From positions 62,001 to 126,000 of the forward strand of contig JANDJL010000002.1 of assembly GCA_024330965.1 (NCBI GenBank): a stretch of DNA of 64,000 nucleotides, in the 5' to 3' direction. Shown here one piece after another: positions 55,441 through 64,000 of the stretch. The notes under the pieces are model-generated. The model was not told the origin of the DNA. It was given only the letters and a program-made list of their open reading frames with translations, and did not search any database. This stretch comes from Nitrospira sp. Lineage in GTDB: Bacteria; Nitrospirota; Nitrospiria; Nitrospirales; Nitrospiraceae. The position numbers were made by a program, and so were the translations under genes. Numbering within the stretch: the first letter of the stretch is position 1; each line of letters begins with the position of its first letter.

Positions 55441-56250
55441 TCACCGTGCGCCTGCGTATTGTAGCGGAAGCGCGTCACGATTGGCAGATGCTCTTTTGTT
55501 TTCTGGCCGTGGAACGAGACCGATGGCACTCACCATGGTTCCGACGACTTTTCCGTCTCGCCGATAGGAGAAAAACAGATCGCCGTGACAGATCGTACAT
55601 ACGTTGACGGAGGAGATGGCGTTCGGCTTCACGCCGACGGCCAGCGCCTGCTGCCTGACGAGCAGCTTGAGATCCAGATATCCTTTCTTTCCTCCTCGAC
55701 GGGAACGCACGACCTTTTCAGGCTGGGAGCAGGCTCGGTAGACCCCCTCCAACACCGGCTCGTCAACCTCATAACAACAGCCTCCCGCAGACGGTCCGAT
55801 GCTGACCCGCAGATGTTCCGGTGAGGTTCCAAACCGCGCCGTCATGACACCCACCGTTCTCTCCACGATACCGGCGACCGCGCCGCGCCATCCAGCGTGC
55901 ACGGCCGCTACGACCGCCCGGCGGGGATCGTGCAGCAGCACGGGGACGCAATCAGCCGTCCGCACTGCCACCATGATGCCGGGTTGATCTGTGATCAACG
56001 CATCCCATCCTCCCAAAAACCGGTCGTCCGGAGTCAACGCTCGATCCACCACCAACGGATCGGTCCCATGAACTTGCTTGACGGACAAGAGCCATGAAGA
56101 ATGGACGCCCCCCGCGAGTTGCGGTACGAAGACGGGAGTCCCGACTTCCAAACGGAGACCCGCCGAATATCGGCGAGTTCCGAAGAAGTGCCGTACTTCG
56201 CTCCCAGCTGGCGCAAAGGCCGGAACCGTGATGATACCGGTGTCTCCCAC
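55441..56250 (-). CDS. pgeF: Multicopper-laccase-domain purine nucleoside phosphorylase family (YfiH/PgeF)
   Basis: The 269-residue protein starts with GTG at 56250, after GGAGTGAG. Zinc ligands are in VKQVHGTDPLVVDRA (His), VRTADCVPVLLHD (Cys) and AAVHAGWRGAVAGI (His). The GPSAGGCCYEVDEPVLEGVY segment completes the family pattern. Members act on purine nucleosides or on wrongly made UDP-MurNAc-L-Ser. The second role fits its place between ftsZ and yggS. It lies 36 nt before yggS and 39 nt after ftsZ. Confidence 0.92.
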   Translation of the reverse strand: MGDTGIITVPAFAPAGSEVRHFFGTRRYSAGLRLEVGTPVFVPQLAGGVHSSWLLSVKQVHGTDPLVVDRALTPDDRFLGGWDALITDQPGIMVAVRTADCVPVLLHDPRRAVVAAVHAGWRGAVAGIVERTVGVMTARFGTSPEHLRVSIGPSAGGCCYEVDEPVLEGVYRACSQPEKVVRSRRGGKKGYLDLKLLVRQQALAVGVKPNAISSVNVCTICHGDLFFSYRRDGKVVGTMVSAIGLVPRPENKRASANRDALPLQYAGAR

Positions 56251-56289
56251 GTCTCACTCCCGACGACATAACATCGTCAGATCATCCTC

Positions 56290-57489
56290 TCAATCGACCT
56301 GTTTCCGAAGAAAGGTCGGCACGTCCCATTCGTCCTCCGTTCCCAGGGTCACTCGATCGATGGACTCTCGGGCATCGTGCATTCGCCTCAAAAACGTCGG
56401 CCGATCGAGATTGGCCGTCGCTCGATCAACCGACGCGGCCGCTCCAACCCCTGTTAAGATCGGCGTGGCCGGTTTCGGAGCGGGGCGAGTTGGCTTCCGC
56501 TCGGCGCCGTTCGCCGGTAGCGACACATCGGCTTCCGGCTCAAACCCGGTGGCGATAACGGTCACGATCAACTCTTCGCCCATATCGGGGTTGATGACCT
56601 GCCCAACGATGATGTTGGCTTCTGGATCGGCCGCCTGCTGAATGATGGACGCCGCTTCCTCGATCTCATGGAGCGACATGCTGGGTCCGCCTGTAATATT
56701 CAACAGCACCCCGCGCGCGCCTTCCACGCTGCCCTCCTCGAGCAACGGGCTGCAAATGGCCTTTTGCGCCGCTTCAATCGCCCGATTCGGTCCGCGCGAG
56801 ACCCCCATGCCCATCACCGCCCGCCCGGTATGCGACATCACGGTCCGCACATCGGCAAAATCCACATTGACAAGCCCCGTCGTCGTAATCACGTCGGCGA
56901 TTCCCTGAATGGCCTGCCGCAATACGTCGTCGGCCACCTTGAAGGCGTCGAGCAGCGGGGTCGACTTATCGACGATGCCTAGCAGCCGCTGATTCGGAAT
57001 CACCAGCAAGGTATCGACATGCCGTCGCAGGTCACGGATACCTTCCTCCGCGTGTTTCTGACGCCGTTGCCCTTCATAGTGAAACGGCTTCGTCACCACG
57101 CCCACCGTCAGAATCCCCAATTCGCGGGCGATGCTCGCTACAATCGGCGCCGCTCCCGTCCCGGTCCCCCCGCCCATGCCCGCCGTCACGAACACCATAT
57201 CCGCCCCTTCGAGGCACTCACGGATCTGCTCCCGGCTCTCCAGCGCCGCCTCTTTGCCGATTTCCGGTTTCGCCCCCGCGCCCAACCCTCGCGTCCGCTC
57301 CGGCCCCAACTGGATTTTGAACGGCGCCAGCGAACGGTCGAGCGCCTGAAGATCCGTATTGCCCGCGATAAAATCGACGCGGGACAATCCGGCTGTGATC
57401 ATGGTATTGACCGCATTGCATCCGGCTCCGCCGATGCCGATCACCTTGATACGAACCGGCGAGAGCACGCTCTCTTGTAATGAAAACAT
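56290..57489 (-). CDS. ftsZ: Cell division protein FtsZ
   Basis: The 399-residue tubulin homologue begins [20 protein letters not shown] (ATG 57489, after GGAGGTGG). The GTP loop is [20 protein letters not shown]. The T7 loop is in [13 protein letters not shown], where the catalytic Asp sits. A variable linker follows ([20 protein letters not shown]), then the conserved tail [14 protein letters not shown], which binds FtsA and other partners. It forms the division ring. It is the last gene of the dcw cluster, 59 nt after ftsA. Confidence 0.97.
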   Translation of the reverse strand: MFSLQESVLSPVRIKVIGIGGAGCNAVNTMITAGLSRVDFIAGNTDLQALDRSLAPFKIQLGPERTRGLGAGAKPEIGKEAALESREQIRECLEGADMVFVTAGMGGGTGTGAAPIVASIARELGILTVGVVTKPFHYEGQRRQKHAEEGIRDLRRHVDTLLVIPNQRLLGIVDKSTPLLDAFKVADDVLRQAIQGIADVITTTGLVNVDFADVRTVMSHTGRAVMGMGVSRGPNRAIEAAQKAICSPLLEEGSVEGARGVLLNITGGPSMSLHEIEEAASIIQQAADPEANIIVGQVINPDMGEELIVTVIATGFEPEADVSLPANGAERKPTRPAPKPATPILTGVGAAASVDRATANLDRPTFLRRMHDARESIDRVTLGTEDEWDVPTFLRKQVD

Positions 57490-57548
57490 CACGCCACCTC
57501 CTCGCCTTTCCCCACGCCGCCACGACTTCGCGCGCGCGAAGGTTTACG

Positions 57549-58781
57549 TTAAAACACCTCCAACATCCGCTTCGTCCACCCGATCATTTTGGACCAGGCT
57601 CCTCCGTTACGCAGCCCCACCGACTCCGACTCGTCGGTGTGCCGCCTCGCGTACATCAACAACCCGACGCCCGTTGCATAGCCGGGGTGGCTGACAATGT
57701 CCCGAAGTCCCCCCACTCCCGACGGCGCGCCACGGCGCGCCGGTAAATTGAGCACTTTTTCCGCCGCATCCGGCATACCTTCCAAGAGAGACGTGCCGCC
57801 GGTCAAGACGACGCCGGCTCCCAGCATTCCCTCGTAACCGGCGCGCGCGATTTCCCTTCGCACCAGCTCAAACATTTCTTCGACCCGCGGCTCGATGATC
57901 TCGGCGATGTCCCGCCGCGAGAAGATGCGAGGCGGACGATCGCCGACCGACGGTACCTCGACCGCTTGGCTTCCCGGAACCAACTCCGTCCTGGCCATCC
58001 CGTACTGCATCTTGATTTTTTCCGCTTCGGTTTGCGAGGTCATCAGACCGATCGCCAAATCCTTGGTCAGATTCTGCCCGCCGATGGGCAACACGGCGGA
58101 ATGCCTGATACTGCCGTCGAGGAAAATGGCCAGATCCGTCGTCCCGCCGCCGAGATCGACCATGGCGACACCCAATTCCCGTTCTTCCTGACTCAACACC
58201 GCCTCGCTCGACGCCAGCGGCTGAAGAATGATGTCCACCACGTCAAGCCCGGCTCGATTGACGCTTTTGATGATGTTTTGCGCAGACGTCACGGCGCCCG
58301 TGATCACATGCACGTTGACCTCGAGCCGGTGACCCGACAACCCCAGCGGCTCACGAACCCCTTCCTGACCATCCACCATGAACTCGCGCGGAAGCACGTG
58401 GAGGATCCGGCGCTCGTGCGGAATGACGGCCAGCGTGCGCGCGCTTTCGATCGCCCGATTGATGTCTTCCCTTGTGACTTCGGCGCGCTTCAACACGACG
58501 ACGCCCTTGCAATTCTCGGCCGAAATGTGGCTCCCCGCGATCCCGGTGTACACGGAATTGATCTGCACCGCCGCCATCAATTCCGCCTCCTCCACCGCCT
58601 TTTTGATCGATTCGACCGTACTCTCGATATCGACGACGACCCCTTTCCGCAGCCCGCGCGACGGGCTCGATCCCACACCGATCACGTTCAACGCTCCGTT
58701 CTCGGTCATCTCCGCTACGATTGCGCAGATTTTGGTCGTCCCGATATCAAGCCCGACGAGGATTTGATCCCGCTTCGGCAT
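57549..58781 (-). CDS. ftsA: Cell division protein FtsA
   Basis: The 410-residue actin-family protein begins MPKRDQILVGLDIGTTKICA (ATG 58781, seven bases after GGGGGTG). Further phosphate-binding segments are VAMVDLGGGTTDLAIFLDGS and GVVLTGGTSLLEGMPDAAEK. The C-terminal amphipathic helix WSKMIGWTKRMLEVF is intact and should hold the protein at the membrane. It tethers FtsZ to the inner membrane. An ATG three codons upstream overlaps the ftsQ stop and is less well placed for the ribosome-binding site. Confidence 0.97.
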   Translation of the reverse strand: MPKRDQILVGLDIGTTKICAIVAEMTENGALNVIGVGSSPSRGLRKGVVVDIESTVESIKKAVEEAELMAAVQINSVYTGIAGSHISAENCKGVVVLKRAEVTREDINRAIESARTLAVIPHERRILHVLPREFMVDGQEGVREPLGLSGHRLEVNVHVITGAVTSAQNIIKSVNRAGLDVVDIILQPLASSEAVLSQEERELGVAMVDLGGGTTDLAIFLDGSIRHSAVLPIGGQNLTKDLAIGLMTSQTEAEKIKMQYGMARTELVPGSQAVEVPSVGDRPPRIFSRRDIAEIIEPRVEEMFELVRREIARAGYEGMLGAGVVLTGGTSLLEGMPDAAEKVLNLPARRGAPSGVGGLRDIVSHPGYATGVGLLMYARRHTDESESVGLRNGGAWSKMIGWTKRMLEVF

Positions 58782-58786
58782 CGCGA

Positions 58787-59662
58787 TCACCCCCTTTCCC
58801 GTACGATCACTCGGTTCTCGTACCGGAGATCCACGTCGTTGACACCGTCACCGTACCCATCAACCACGTCCAACCCCTGCACCGCCTGCTTGACTTGCCG
58901 AAATCGATCCCATTGATCTTCGACGCCTTCCTCGTCGAAATGAAACTGTGTGCTTCCGACCGACACAATGAGATTGGCCGGATCCGCAACGTTCACCCGC
59001 ACCGGCCCCTCGTACGTTTGCCCCACGATTTTTGCCAGCTCGATCCCGGACAGAATCGCTCGTCGCACATCCTTATCGCCCCGAAGCAACCCCTTGCGAT
59101 CGACTCCCGACAAAAACGGCAACGCCCCATCGTCGTTCTTCTCTGAAAGAGGTGCCAGCACATGGCCCTCTTCGTCGACCAGAACGATCTCCTTTCCGGT
59201 CGAAACCACCGCTCCCGGAACCCGTTCCACTACGGTGATGCGCAGTTCATTGGGGGGAACTCGATCCACCGTCGCATGCTTGATCCAGGGATGGGACTCC
59301 ACCCGATCCTTGATATCGGCCGTTGACACGTGGTGGAGAGCGGTCCGAGGTTCGAGCTTCACGAGATCGATGATCTCCCCTCGATCAATCCGGCGCAGGC
59401 CCTCCACCGTCACCTTTTTGATTTCGAGCAATCGATCGAGGAACGGCCCGGCGTACTGCGCGCTCATCGCGATTGCCCAACCAATCAACGCGACGCCGAC
59501 GACCGCGCCGGCCCACCGTGTCACCACCGCCAGTTTGGCCACGATCCTGGACCGTTTGGTCTCCACGTTCCGATGTGCGAGATCCGCCGCACGCGGGCAT
59601 TTCCACTGATTTTTCCTCGGCCGTTGTTGAGAAGAGCGCCAGCGTTTCCGAAAGAGCCTCAT
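58787..59662 (-). CDS. ftsQ: Cell division protein FtsQ
   Basis: The 291-residue protein has a basic N-terminus (MRLFRKRWRSSQQRPRKNQW), one membrane segment (AVVGVALIGWAIAMSAQYAG, about residues 53-72) and then a POTRA domain beginning VTVEGLRRIDRGEIIDLVKL. The FtsQ/DivIB domain follows with VDRVPPNELRITVVERVPGA and VLVDEEGHVLAPLS. It links the early and late division complexes in the periplasm. Its ATG overlaps the ddl stop by 4 nt (ATGA). Confidence 0.95.
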   Translation of the reverse strand: MRLFRKRWRSSQQRPRKNQWKCPRAADLAHRNVETKRSRIVAKLAVVTRWAGAVVGVALIGWAIAMSAQYAGPFLDRLLEIKKVTVEGLRRIDRGEIIDLVKLEPRTALHHVSTADIKDRVESHPWIKHATVDRVPPNELRITVVERVPGAVVSTGKEIVLVDEEGHVLAPLSEKNDDGALPFLSGVDRKGLLRGDKDVRRAILSGIELAKIVGQTYEGPVRVNVADPANLIVSVGSTQFHFDEEGVEDQWDRFRQVKQAVQGLDVVDGYGDGVNDVDLRYENRVIVRERG

Positions 59663-60669
59663 GATCCTACCGCCACCCTTCCCTTTGTCCGCGCCGGTGA
59701 AGCGACTCGATCGAGCGCCGATCGTAAAATCCGCTCGACCAATCGGTCGTAATCGATCCCGGCCTTCGCCGCCGCCATCGGCAACAGACTCGTTTCCGTC
59801 ATGCCGGGAACGGTATTGATTTCCAAGACGTACGGACGACCCTGCGGCGTCACCCGAAAATCAACGCGCGCCGCCCCCTCACAGCCCAATACGGCGAATG
59901 TCCGTCGCCCCAGATCTGTCACGTGTTTCGACACCCTCGCCGGCAAAGGAGCCGGACACCGATACGTCGTTTTCCCTTTCTGATACTTGGCCGTAAAATC
60001 ATAAAACCCATTGGGTGCCACGATTTCGACGGCCGGAAGCGCCTCGATCCTTTCTCCTGAACCACCGAGCACCGCCACTGTGATTTCGCGTCCGGGAATG
60101 AATCCTTCGACCACGGCTTCATCGTCATATCGGTGTGCCACCGCAAGAGCGTTCTTCCAATCAGCAGGCCTGCGCACGATGGTCACCCCGATCGTGGAGC
60201 CCTGTGAGGCCGGCTTGACGACGACGGGCAACCTCAGCGTCGCGCTCTTCAGAATGTTCGATAACGGCGGACCTTTACCTCTCCTGACAACCACTCCGGG
60301 CGGAACCGGAATGCCGTGCGCGGCCAGCAACGTTTTGGTCACAACCTTGTTCATCCCTATGGCGCTTGCCCGAACCCCCGAACCCGTGTAGGGGATGCCG
60401 ATCGTCTCCAGAAATCCTTGAATCGTGCCGTCCTCGCCTCCCCGTCCATGCAACGCCAGGAACGCGACGCCGATCTTCCGTTCCTTCAAATCGTCAAGCA
60501 GCCGATCACCCACATCGATAGACACGGCATCGTATCCCAGACGAAGCAACGACTGATGGACGGCATGTCCGGTCTTGAGCGAAATGTCCCGCTCGGAGGA
60601 CCACCCGCCCATCAACACCCCGATTCGCGCATCCGTCAATCGTCCCCCTTGCTTCATCGCCCGCTTCAT
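59659..60669 (-). CDS. ddl: D-alanine--D-alanine ligase
   Basis: The 336-residue ATP-grasp enzyme starts at 60669 after GGGAG. Motifs are VLMGGWSSERDISLKTGHAV (substrate Glu), ALHGRGGEDGTIQGFLETIG, then PYTGSGVRASAIGMNK, LPVVVKPASQGSTIGVTIV and the metal site YVLEINTVPGMTETSLLPM. It joins two D-Ala for peptidoglycan. It lies between murB and ftsQ in the normal dcw order. Confidence 0.96.
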   Translation of the reverse strand: MKRAMKQGGRLTDARIGVLMGGWSSERDISLKTGHAVHQSLLRLGYDAVSIDVGDRLLDDLKERKIGVAFLALHGRGGEDGTIQGFLETIGIPYTGSGVRASAIGMNKVVTKTLLAAHGIPVPPGVVVRRGKGPPLSNILKSATLRLPVVVKPASQGSTIGVTIVRRPADWKNALAVAHRYDDEAVVEGFIPGREITVAVLGGSGERIEALPAVEIVAPNGFYDFTAKYQKGKTTYRCPAPLPARVSKHVTDLGRRTFAVLGCEGAARVDFRVTPQGRPYVLEINTVPGMTETSLLPMAAAKAGIDYDRLVERILRSALDRVASPARTKGRVAVGS

Positions 60670-60735
60670 CGACTCCCTTCACATCATGAATAGGAAAAGG
60701 ATCGCGGCTGCTTCCGCTTTTCTCTCGGCCACCCG

Positions 60736-61701
60736 CTAGACCTGGCCCACCAGCTTGAGCTCCAACTCCAATTTCACGCCGGTCTTTCGCCGGACTTCCC
60801 CCTGGACTTTTCGAATCAGCGCCAGGACGTCCTTGGCGCTCGCGTTTCCTCGATTGACGATAAAGTTGGCGTGTTTGGTGGAGACTTCTGCATCTCCCAC
60901 ACGAATCCCCTTGAGCCCCGACGCTTCGACCACTCGGCCGGCTGAGTCATTGGGCGGATTCTTGAAGACACACCCGGCGCTCGGCAAGGTCAATGGCTGA
61001 GTCTCCCGACGATAGCGCAGGTAGTCTTTCACCGTCTTTTCAAGTTCTGATCGGGCGCCTGGCGCAAGTTGAAGCCACACTCCTGCCACAACCCCGGTCG
61101 GGAGTTTCGCCCGCCGATAGCCGAAGGCGATCTCCCGACCTTGGCATTCCTTCACTGCCCCAGTCGGCGTGACGATTCGGACCGCCTTGACCACGTCTTT
61201 CATTTCTCCGAGTTTGGTGCCGGCATTCATGACGACGCACCCTCCCACGGTCCCTGGAATGCCAGCCGCCCATTCCAATCCTTTAAGTGACCGGCGAATG
61301 GCGTGGCCGATGAGGGTCGGCATCCCCACGCCAGCCTCGGCGTACAGCACTGATCCCGGCTCTTCTTTGATCGCCCGGAATCTTGAGAGACTGACCACCA
61401 CGCCCCGAATCCCCTTGTCGCCGACGAGGAGATTGGTTCCGCCCAATACGAACACAGGCACATTCTGTTCATGGCTCTGCTTGACGAGACGGACGAGATC
61501 CTCCAAGTCGGCCGGTTCGACCAGCGCATCGGCCGGACCGCCGATCCGAAACGAGGTGTATTCGCTCAACGGCACATCGAATCGAACATCTCCTTTCAGA
61601 CCGGCGGTCGCTGCATGCAGACCAGCCGCCCGGAAGCGCCGATGTTGTCGCTTCATTTCTTCGCTCCGTCTCGTGACCGCCGACTGAGCACAACCGATCA
61701 T
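60736..61701 (-). CDS. murB: UDP-N-acetylenolpyruvoylglucosamine reductase
   Basis: The 321-residue flavoprotein starts at the ATG at 61701, preceded by GAGGGG; a later ATG at 61656 (MKRQHRRF) is an alternative. The FAD-binding segments are TSFRIGGPADALVEPADLED and VPVFVLGGTNLLVGDKGIRG. Then come LEWAAGIPGTVGGCVVMNAG, YRRETQPLTLPSAGCVFKNP (catalytic Ser/Cys loop) and VSTKHANFIVNRGNASAKDV. Motif spacing suits the type I family with an intact YRxxxQ-type loop. It completes UDP-MurNAc synthesis. Confidence 0.95.
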   Translation of the reverse strand: MIGCAQSAVTRRSEEMKRQHRRFRAAGLHAATAGLKGDVRFDVPLSEYTSFRIGGPADALVEPADLEDLVRLVKQSHEQNVPVFVLGGTNLLVGDKGIRGVVVSLSRFRAIKEEPGSVLYAEAGVGMPTLIGHAIRRSLKGLEWAAGIPGTVGGCVVMNAGTKLGEMKDVVKAVRIVTPTGAVKECQGREIAFGYRRAKLPTGVVAGVWLQLAPGARSELEKTVKDYLRYRRETQPLTLPSAGCVFKNPPNDSAGRVVEASGLKGIRVGDAEVSTKHANFIVNRGNASAKDVLALIRKVQGEVRRKTGVKLELELKLVGQV

Positions 61702-61715
61702 GTGCCGCCCCTCGG

Positions 61716-63110
61716 TTACGGCGCCACGGCCAACCGTGCGAGGATCTCCGTCCCCGCTTTCCAAATGTCGCCCGCGCCGAGCGTCAGGACCATATCGCCT
61801 TGCCGGAGATGCGGCATGACCTGCTCCGGCAAGAGATCTTTTTTCTCCACAAAAGCTACCGACGGATGACCGGCTGCCGCGATGGCTTCGGCCAGGTTCC
61901 GGCCCGACATCCCCGGTAGCGGTTGCTCGCCGGCCGCATAGATTTCCGTCATGAACAAGAGATCGGCCTGATCAAACGCATGGAGAAACTCATCGAAACA
62001 GTCGCGCGTGCGGGAGTACCGGTGAGGCTGAAAGAGCACGACCACTCGCCGATCCCATCCTTGTTTCGCCGCCGCCAACGTCGCTCGAATTTCCGTAGGA
62101 TGATGCCCATAATCATCGACGACCGTGACGCCGCCGACTTCGCCGCGGAGATGAAACCGGCGTTCAACGCCGCTGAACGCCGCGAGCCCCTTGCGGACGA
62201 GATCGACGGGGACCTCCAATTCGATCCCGATGGCGATCGCCACCAGCGCGTTCGAGACGTTGTGGATTCCCGGCACGGCCAGCCTGAATGGGCCAAGGTT
62301 TGTTCCCCGAAAATACGCTCGAAACTCCGAACCCCGTTGTTTGAGCACGATGTCCGTCGCCTTAAAATCCGGCACAACGTCCTTGTGCTCCTCCAGACCG
62401 TAGGTGTAGTAACGTTTGACGACACGGGGCAACAACGAGCGAAGACGCTCGTCGTCGGCACATAAGACCGCCGACCCGTAGAAGGGCACCTTGTTGATGA
62501 ATTCCACGAAACCGTCGGCGAGACGCTCCATCGACCCGTAATGGTCGAGATGTTCACGATCGAGATTGGTGACCGCGACGATGGTCGGCGAAAGACGGAG
62601 AAACGACCCGTCACTTTCATCCGCCTCGGCCACCAACAAATCGCTTCGGCCGAGTCTGGCGTGACTGCCCAGTGCGTTGACCTTGCCGCCGATTACCATC
62701 GTCGGATCGAGCCCCCCCTGGGCCAGCACGTTCGCCACCATCGAGGTTGTCGTCGTCTTCCCATGGGCTCCCGCAATCGCGATGCCGAACTTCAGGCGCA
62801 TCAGCTCCGCGAGCATTTCGGCCCGCGGAATGACTGGAATCTGCCTGCTCTTCGCCGCCAAGACTTCTGGATTCGTCGGCAGAATGGCGGACGACACCAC
62901 CACAACCTGGGCGGGCCCCACGTTCGACTCGTGATGCCCGATGAAGACCTTCCCACCGAGCTCTTCCAGCCGTTTCGTCGTCTCGGATGCCTGCAAATCC
63001 GAACCGGTCACCGTGTATCCCATGGTCAGGAGAACCTCGGCGATGCCGCTCATTCCAGCACCACCGATCCCAACGAGATGGATGTGCTGGGTCTTTCGAA
63101 ACCTTGCCAT
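61716..63110 (-). CDS. murC: UDP-N-acetylmuramate--L-alanine ligase
   Basis: The 464-residue Mur ligase begins MARFRKTQHIHLVGIGGAGM (ATG 63110, just after GTGAGGCGC). The ATP loop is AIAGAHGKTTTTSMVANVLA, followed by EADESDGSFLRLSPTIVAVT and NLDREHLDHYGSMERLADGF. The C-terminal domain has VVDDYGHHPTEIRATLAAAK. It adds L-Ala to UDP-MurNAc. The frame is open to an ATG at 63203, inside the end of murG; I prefer the family start. Confidence 0.96.
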   Translation of the reverse strand: MARFRKTQHIHLVGIGGAGMSGIAEVLLTMGYTVTGSDLQASETTKRLEELGGKVFIGHHESNVGPAQVVVVSSAILPTNPEVLAAKSRQIPVIPRAEMLAELMRLKFGIAIAGAHGKTTTTSMVANVLAQGGLDPTMVIGGKVNALGSHARLGRSDLLVAEADESDGSFLRLSPTIVAVTNLDREHLDHYGSMERLADGFVEFINKVPFYGSAVLCADDERLRSLLPRVVKRYYTYGLEEHKDVVPDFKATDIVLKQRGSEFRAYFRGTNLGPFRLAVPGIHNVSNALVAIAIGIELEVPVDLVRKGLAAFSGVERRFHLRGEVGGVTVVDDYGHHPTEIRATLAAAKQGWDRRVVVLFQPHRYSRTRDCFDEFLHAFDQADLLFMTEIYAAGEQPLPGMSGRNLAEAIAAAGHPSVAFVEKKDLLPEQVMPHLRQGDMVLTLGAGDIWKAGTEILARLAVAP

Positions 63111-63183
63111 GCGCCTCACCCCTTGTAATCGATCCCCGCCATACGGTACGGACTCCCGGACCACGGCATCAGATCCTCGCCGC

Positions 63184-64000
63184 TCAAACAGCCCCGTCGT
63201 CATCGTATGCCTCCCCCACCAGGACGTAACATTCGCGCACGATTTTCTCGCCGGCGTCGATCCGCCTCATGGCTCGGCTCCTGGCGCCCATGGCCCGAAG
63301 CCGTCCTGGATCGGACAGAATGTCAACGATCGAGTCGCTCAATCGACCCCCTGTGAGCTCCGCCTGCGAAATGACGATCGCCCCCCCGGCAGCTTCCATC
63401 GCCCGCGCGTTTTTCATCTGATGGTCGTAAATGGCCGTCGGAAGCGGGATCAGAATCGCCGGTTTTCCACAAGCCGTCAGTTCCGCAATCGTCATGGCGC
63501 CGGCCCTGGCCACCACGAGATCGGCGTTCCGTAAGACCTTCGGCATGTCGTACAGAAACGGCACGACCTCCGCGTGCACCCCGAGCCGTTCATAACCTTC
63601 CCTCACCCGTTGATACTCCATCTCTCCCGTCTGATGCGTGATGGCCACGTTTGGAACCTGCTTGATCAGAGACGGCATCCCCTCCAACACCGCGTTGTTA
63701 ATCGCCCTGGCCCCCTGACTTCCACCGAAAATCAAGAGACGAGGCGGCGAGTGGAGGGCGGGCGCACCAGACTGATCGGCTTGAGATACAAATTCCTGTC
63801 GAATCGGCGTGCCGGTCACGCGAACCTTTTCGCGGTCGAACTCCTGTGCCGCCGATTCGAACGCCACAAAAATCCGCTGCGCAAACGGAGCGACGACCTT
63901 GTTCGCCATGCCGGGATAGGCGTTCGGCTCCACAATGACACGCGGAGTCCCCAGCAAGAGAGCGGCAGTCAGCACGGCCGGACTGGTGTAGCCTCCGACC
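63184..64000 (-). CDS. murG: UDP-GlcNAc:undecaprenyl-PP-MurNAc-pentapeptide transferase, partial (5' part outside window)
   Basis: The C-terminal 271 residues are present; the N-terminal part lies beyond the right edge. The visible start of the frame reads VGGYTSPAVLTAALLLG, the end of the membrane-binding G loop of MurG. Later segments are LLIFGGSQGARAINNAVLEG, the UDP-sugar loop VVARAGAMTIAELTACGKPA, ILIPLPTAIYDHQMKNARAM and a final helical part. It makes lipid II on the cytoplasmic side of the membrane. It is followed by murC 73 nt downstream. Confidence 0.94.
   Translation of the reverse strand, partial: VGGYTSPAVLTAALLLGTPRVIVEPNAYPGMANKVVAPFAQRIFVAFESAAQEFDREKVRVTGTPIRQEFVSQADQSGAPALHSPPRLLIFGGSQGARAINNAVLEGMPSLIKQVPNVAITHQTGEMEYQRVREGYERLGVHAEVVPFLYDMPKVLRNADLVVARAGAMTIAELTACGKPAILIPLPTAIYDHQMKNARAMEAAGGAIVISQAELTGGRLSDSIVDILSDPGRLRAMGARSRAMRRIDAGEKIVRECYVLVGEAYDDDGAV

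Overview
The window reads as a conserved chromosomal segment of an autotrophic Nitrospira-like bacterium (phylum Nitrospirota). The argument is the gene set: two-subunit ATP-citrate lyase, a five-subunit 2-oxoacid:ferredoxin oxidoreductase, a monomeric NADP isocitrate dehydrogenase, an aconitase, a fumarate reductase pair and succinyl-CoA synthetase. This is the reductive TCA (rTCA) set described for Nitrospira. The taxon is inferred from gene content; no rRNA is present. No tRNA, rRNA, CRISPR array, insertion sequence or prophage was found.

Layout. (1) 1-11841, minus strand: an rTCA operon aclB-aclA-acn-icd-frdB-frdA-sucC-sucD, with a good sigma70-type promoter in front of aclB; sucD runs off the left edge. 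(2) 12045-13874: two adjacent secreted-metalloprotease-like genes, both broken. (3) 14223-18669: repair, modification and small genes (mutM, a dual-specificity phosphatase, a zinc-ribbon protein, an FkbM methyltransferase, an Rsm22-like protein). (4) 18679-23046, minus: the oxidoreductase operon in the order beta-gamma-delta-epsilon-alpha, with a promoter and unusual tandem repeats. (5) 23270-27676: a MetV-like zinc protein, queF and apaH on plus; panB-metF and folD on minus, a set built around 5,10-methylene-tetrahydrofolate. (6) 28010-30168: a secreted beta-propeller protein, a Cys-rich protein and a PilZ protein. (7) 30360-39504, minus: a ribosomal and lipid cluster rpsF-ssb-rpsR-yceD-rpmF-plsX-fabH-fabD-fabG-acpP-fabF-rnc-ppi. 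(8) 39695-41195: a nuclease-like gene broken by an 11-bp tandem duplication, and an orphan. (9) 41591-46226: ychF, pth, rplY, prs, ispE. (10) 46219-50821: pilC-pilS-pilR. (11) 50874-56250: pgsA, an orphan, a serine hydrolase, divIVA-yggT-proC-yggS-pgeF order. (12) 56290-64000, minus: the division and cell-wall (dcw) cluster murG-murC-murB-ddl-ftsQ-ftsA-ftsZ, with murG cut by the right edge.

How the genes work together. Regions 1 and 4 supply most of the rTCA cycle: fumarate to succinate (Frd), succinyl-CoA (SucCD), 2-oxoglutarate (the oxidoreductase), isocitrate (Icd), citrate (Acn), then cleavage to acetyl-CoA and oxaloacetate (AclAB). Acetyl-CoA feeds the fatty-acid cluster in region 7. Regions 11 and 12 form one continuous cell-division and envelope block.

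The most notable observations are local gene decay at 12-14 kb, an 11-bp duplication that exactly explains a frameshift at 40.3 kb, six short tandem duplications across the window, a repeat-flanked promoter for the oxidoreductase operon, and a fumarate reductase flavoprotein with Asn at the FAD-linking His position. I did not see a convincing novel multi-gene system.
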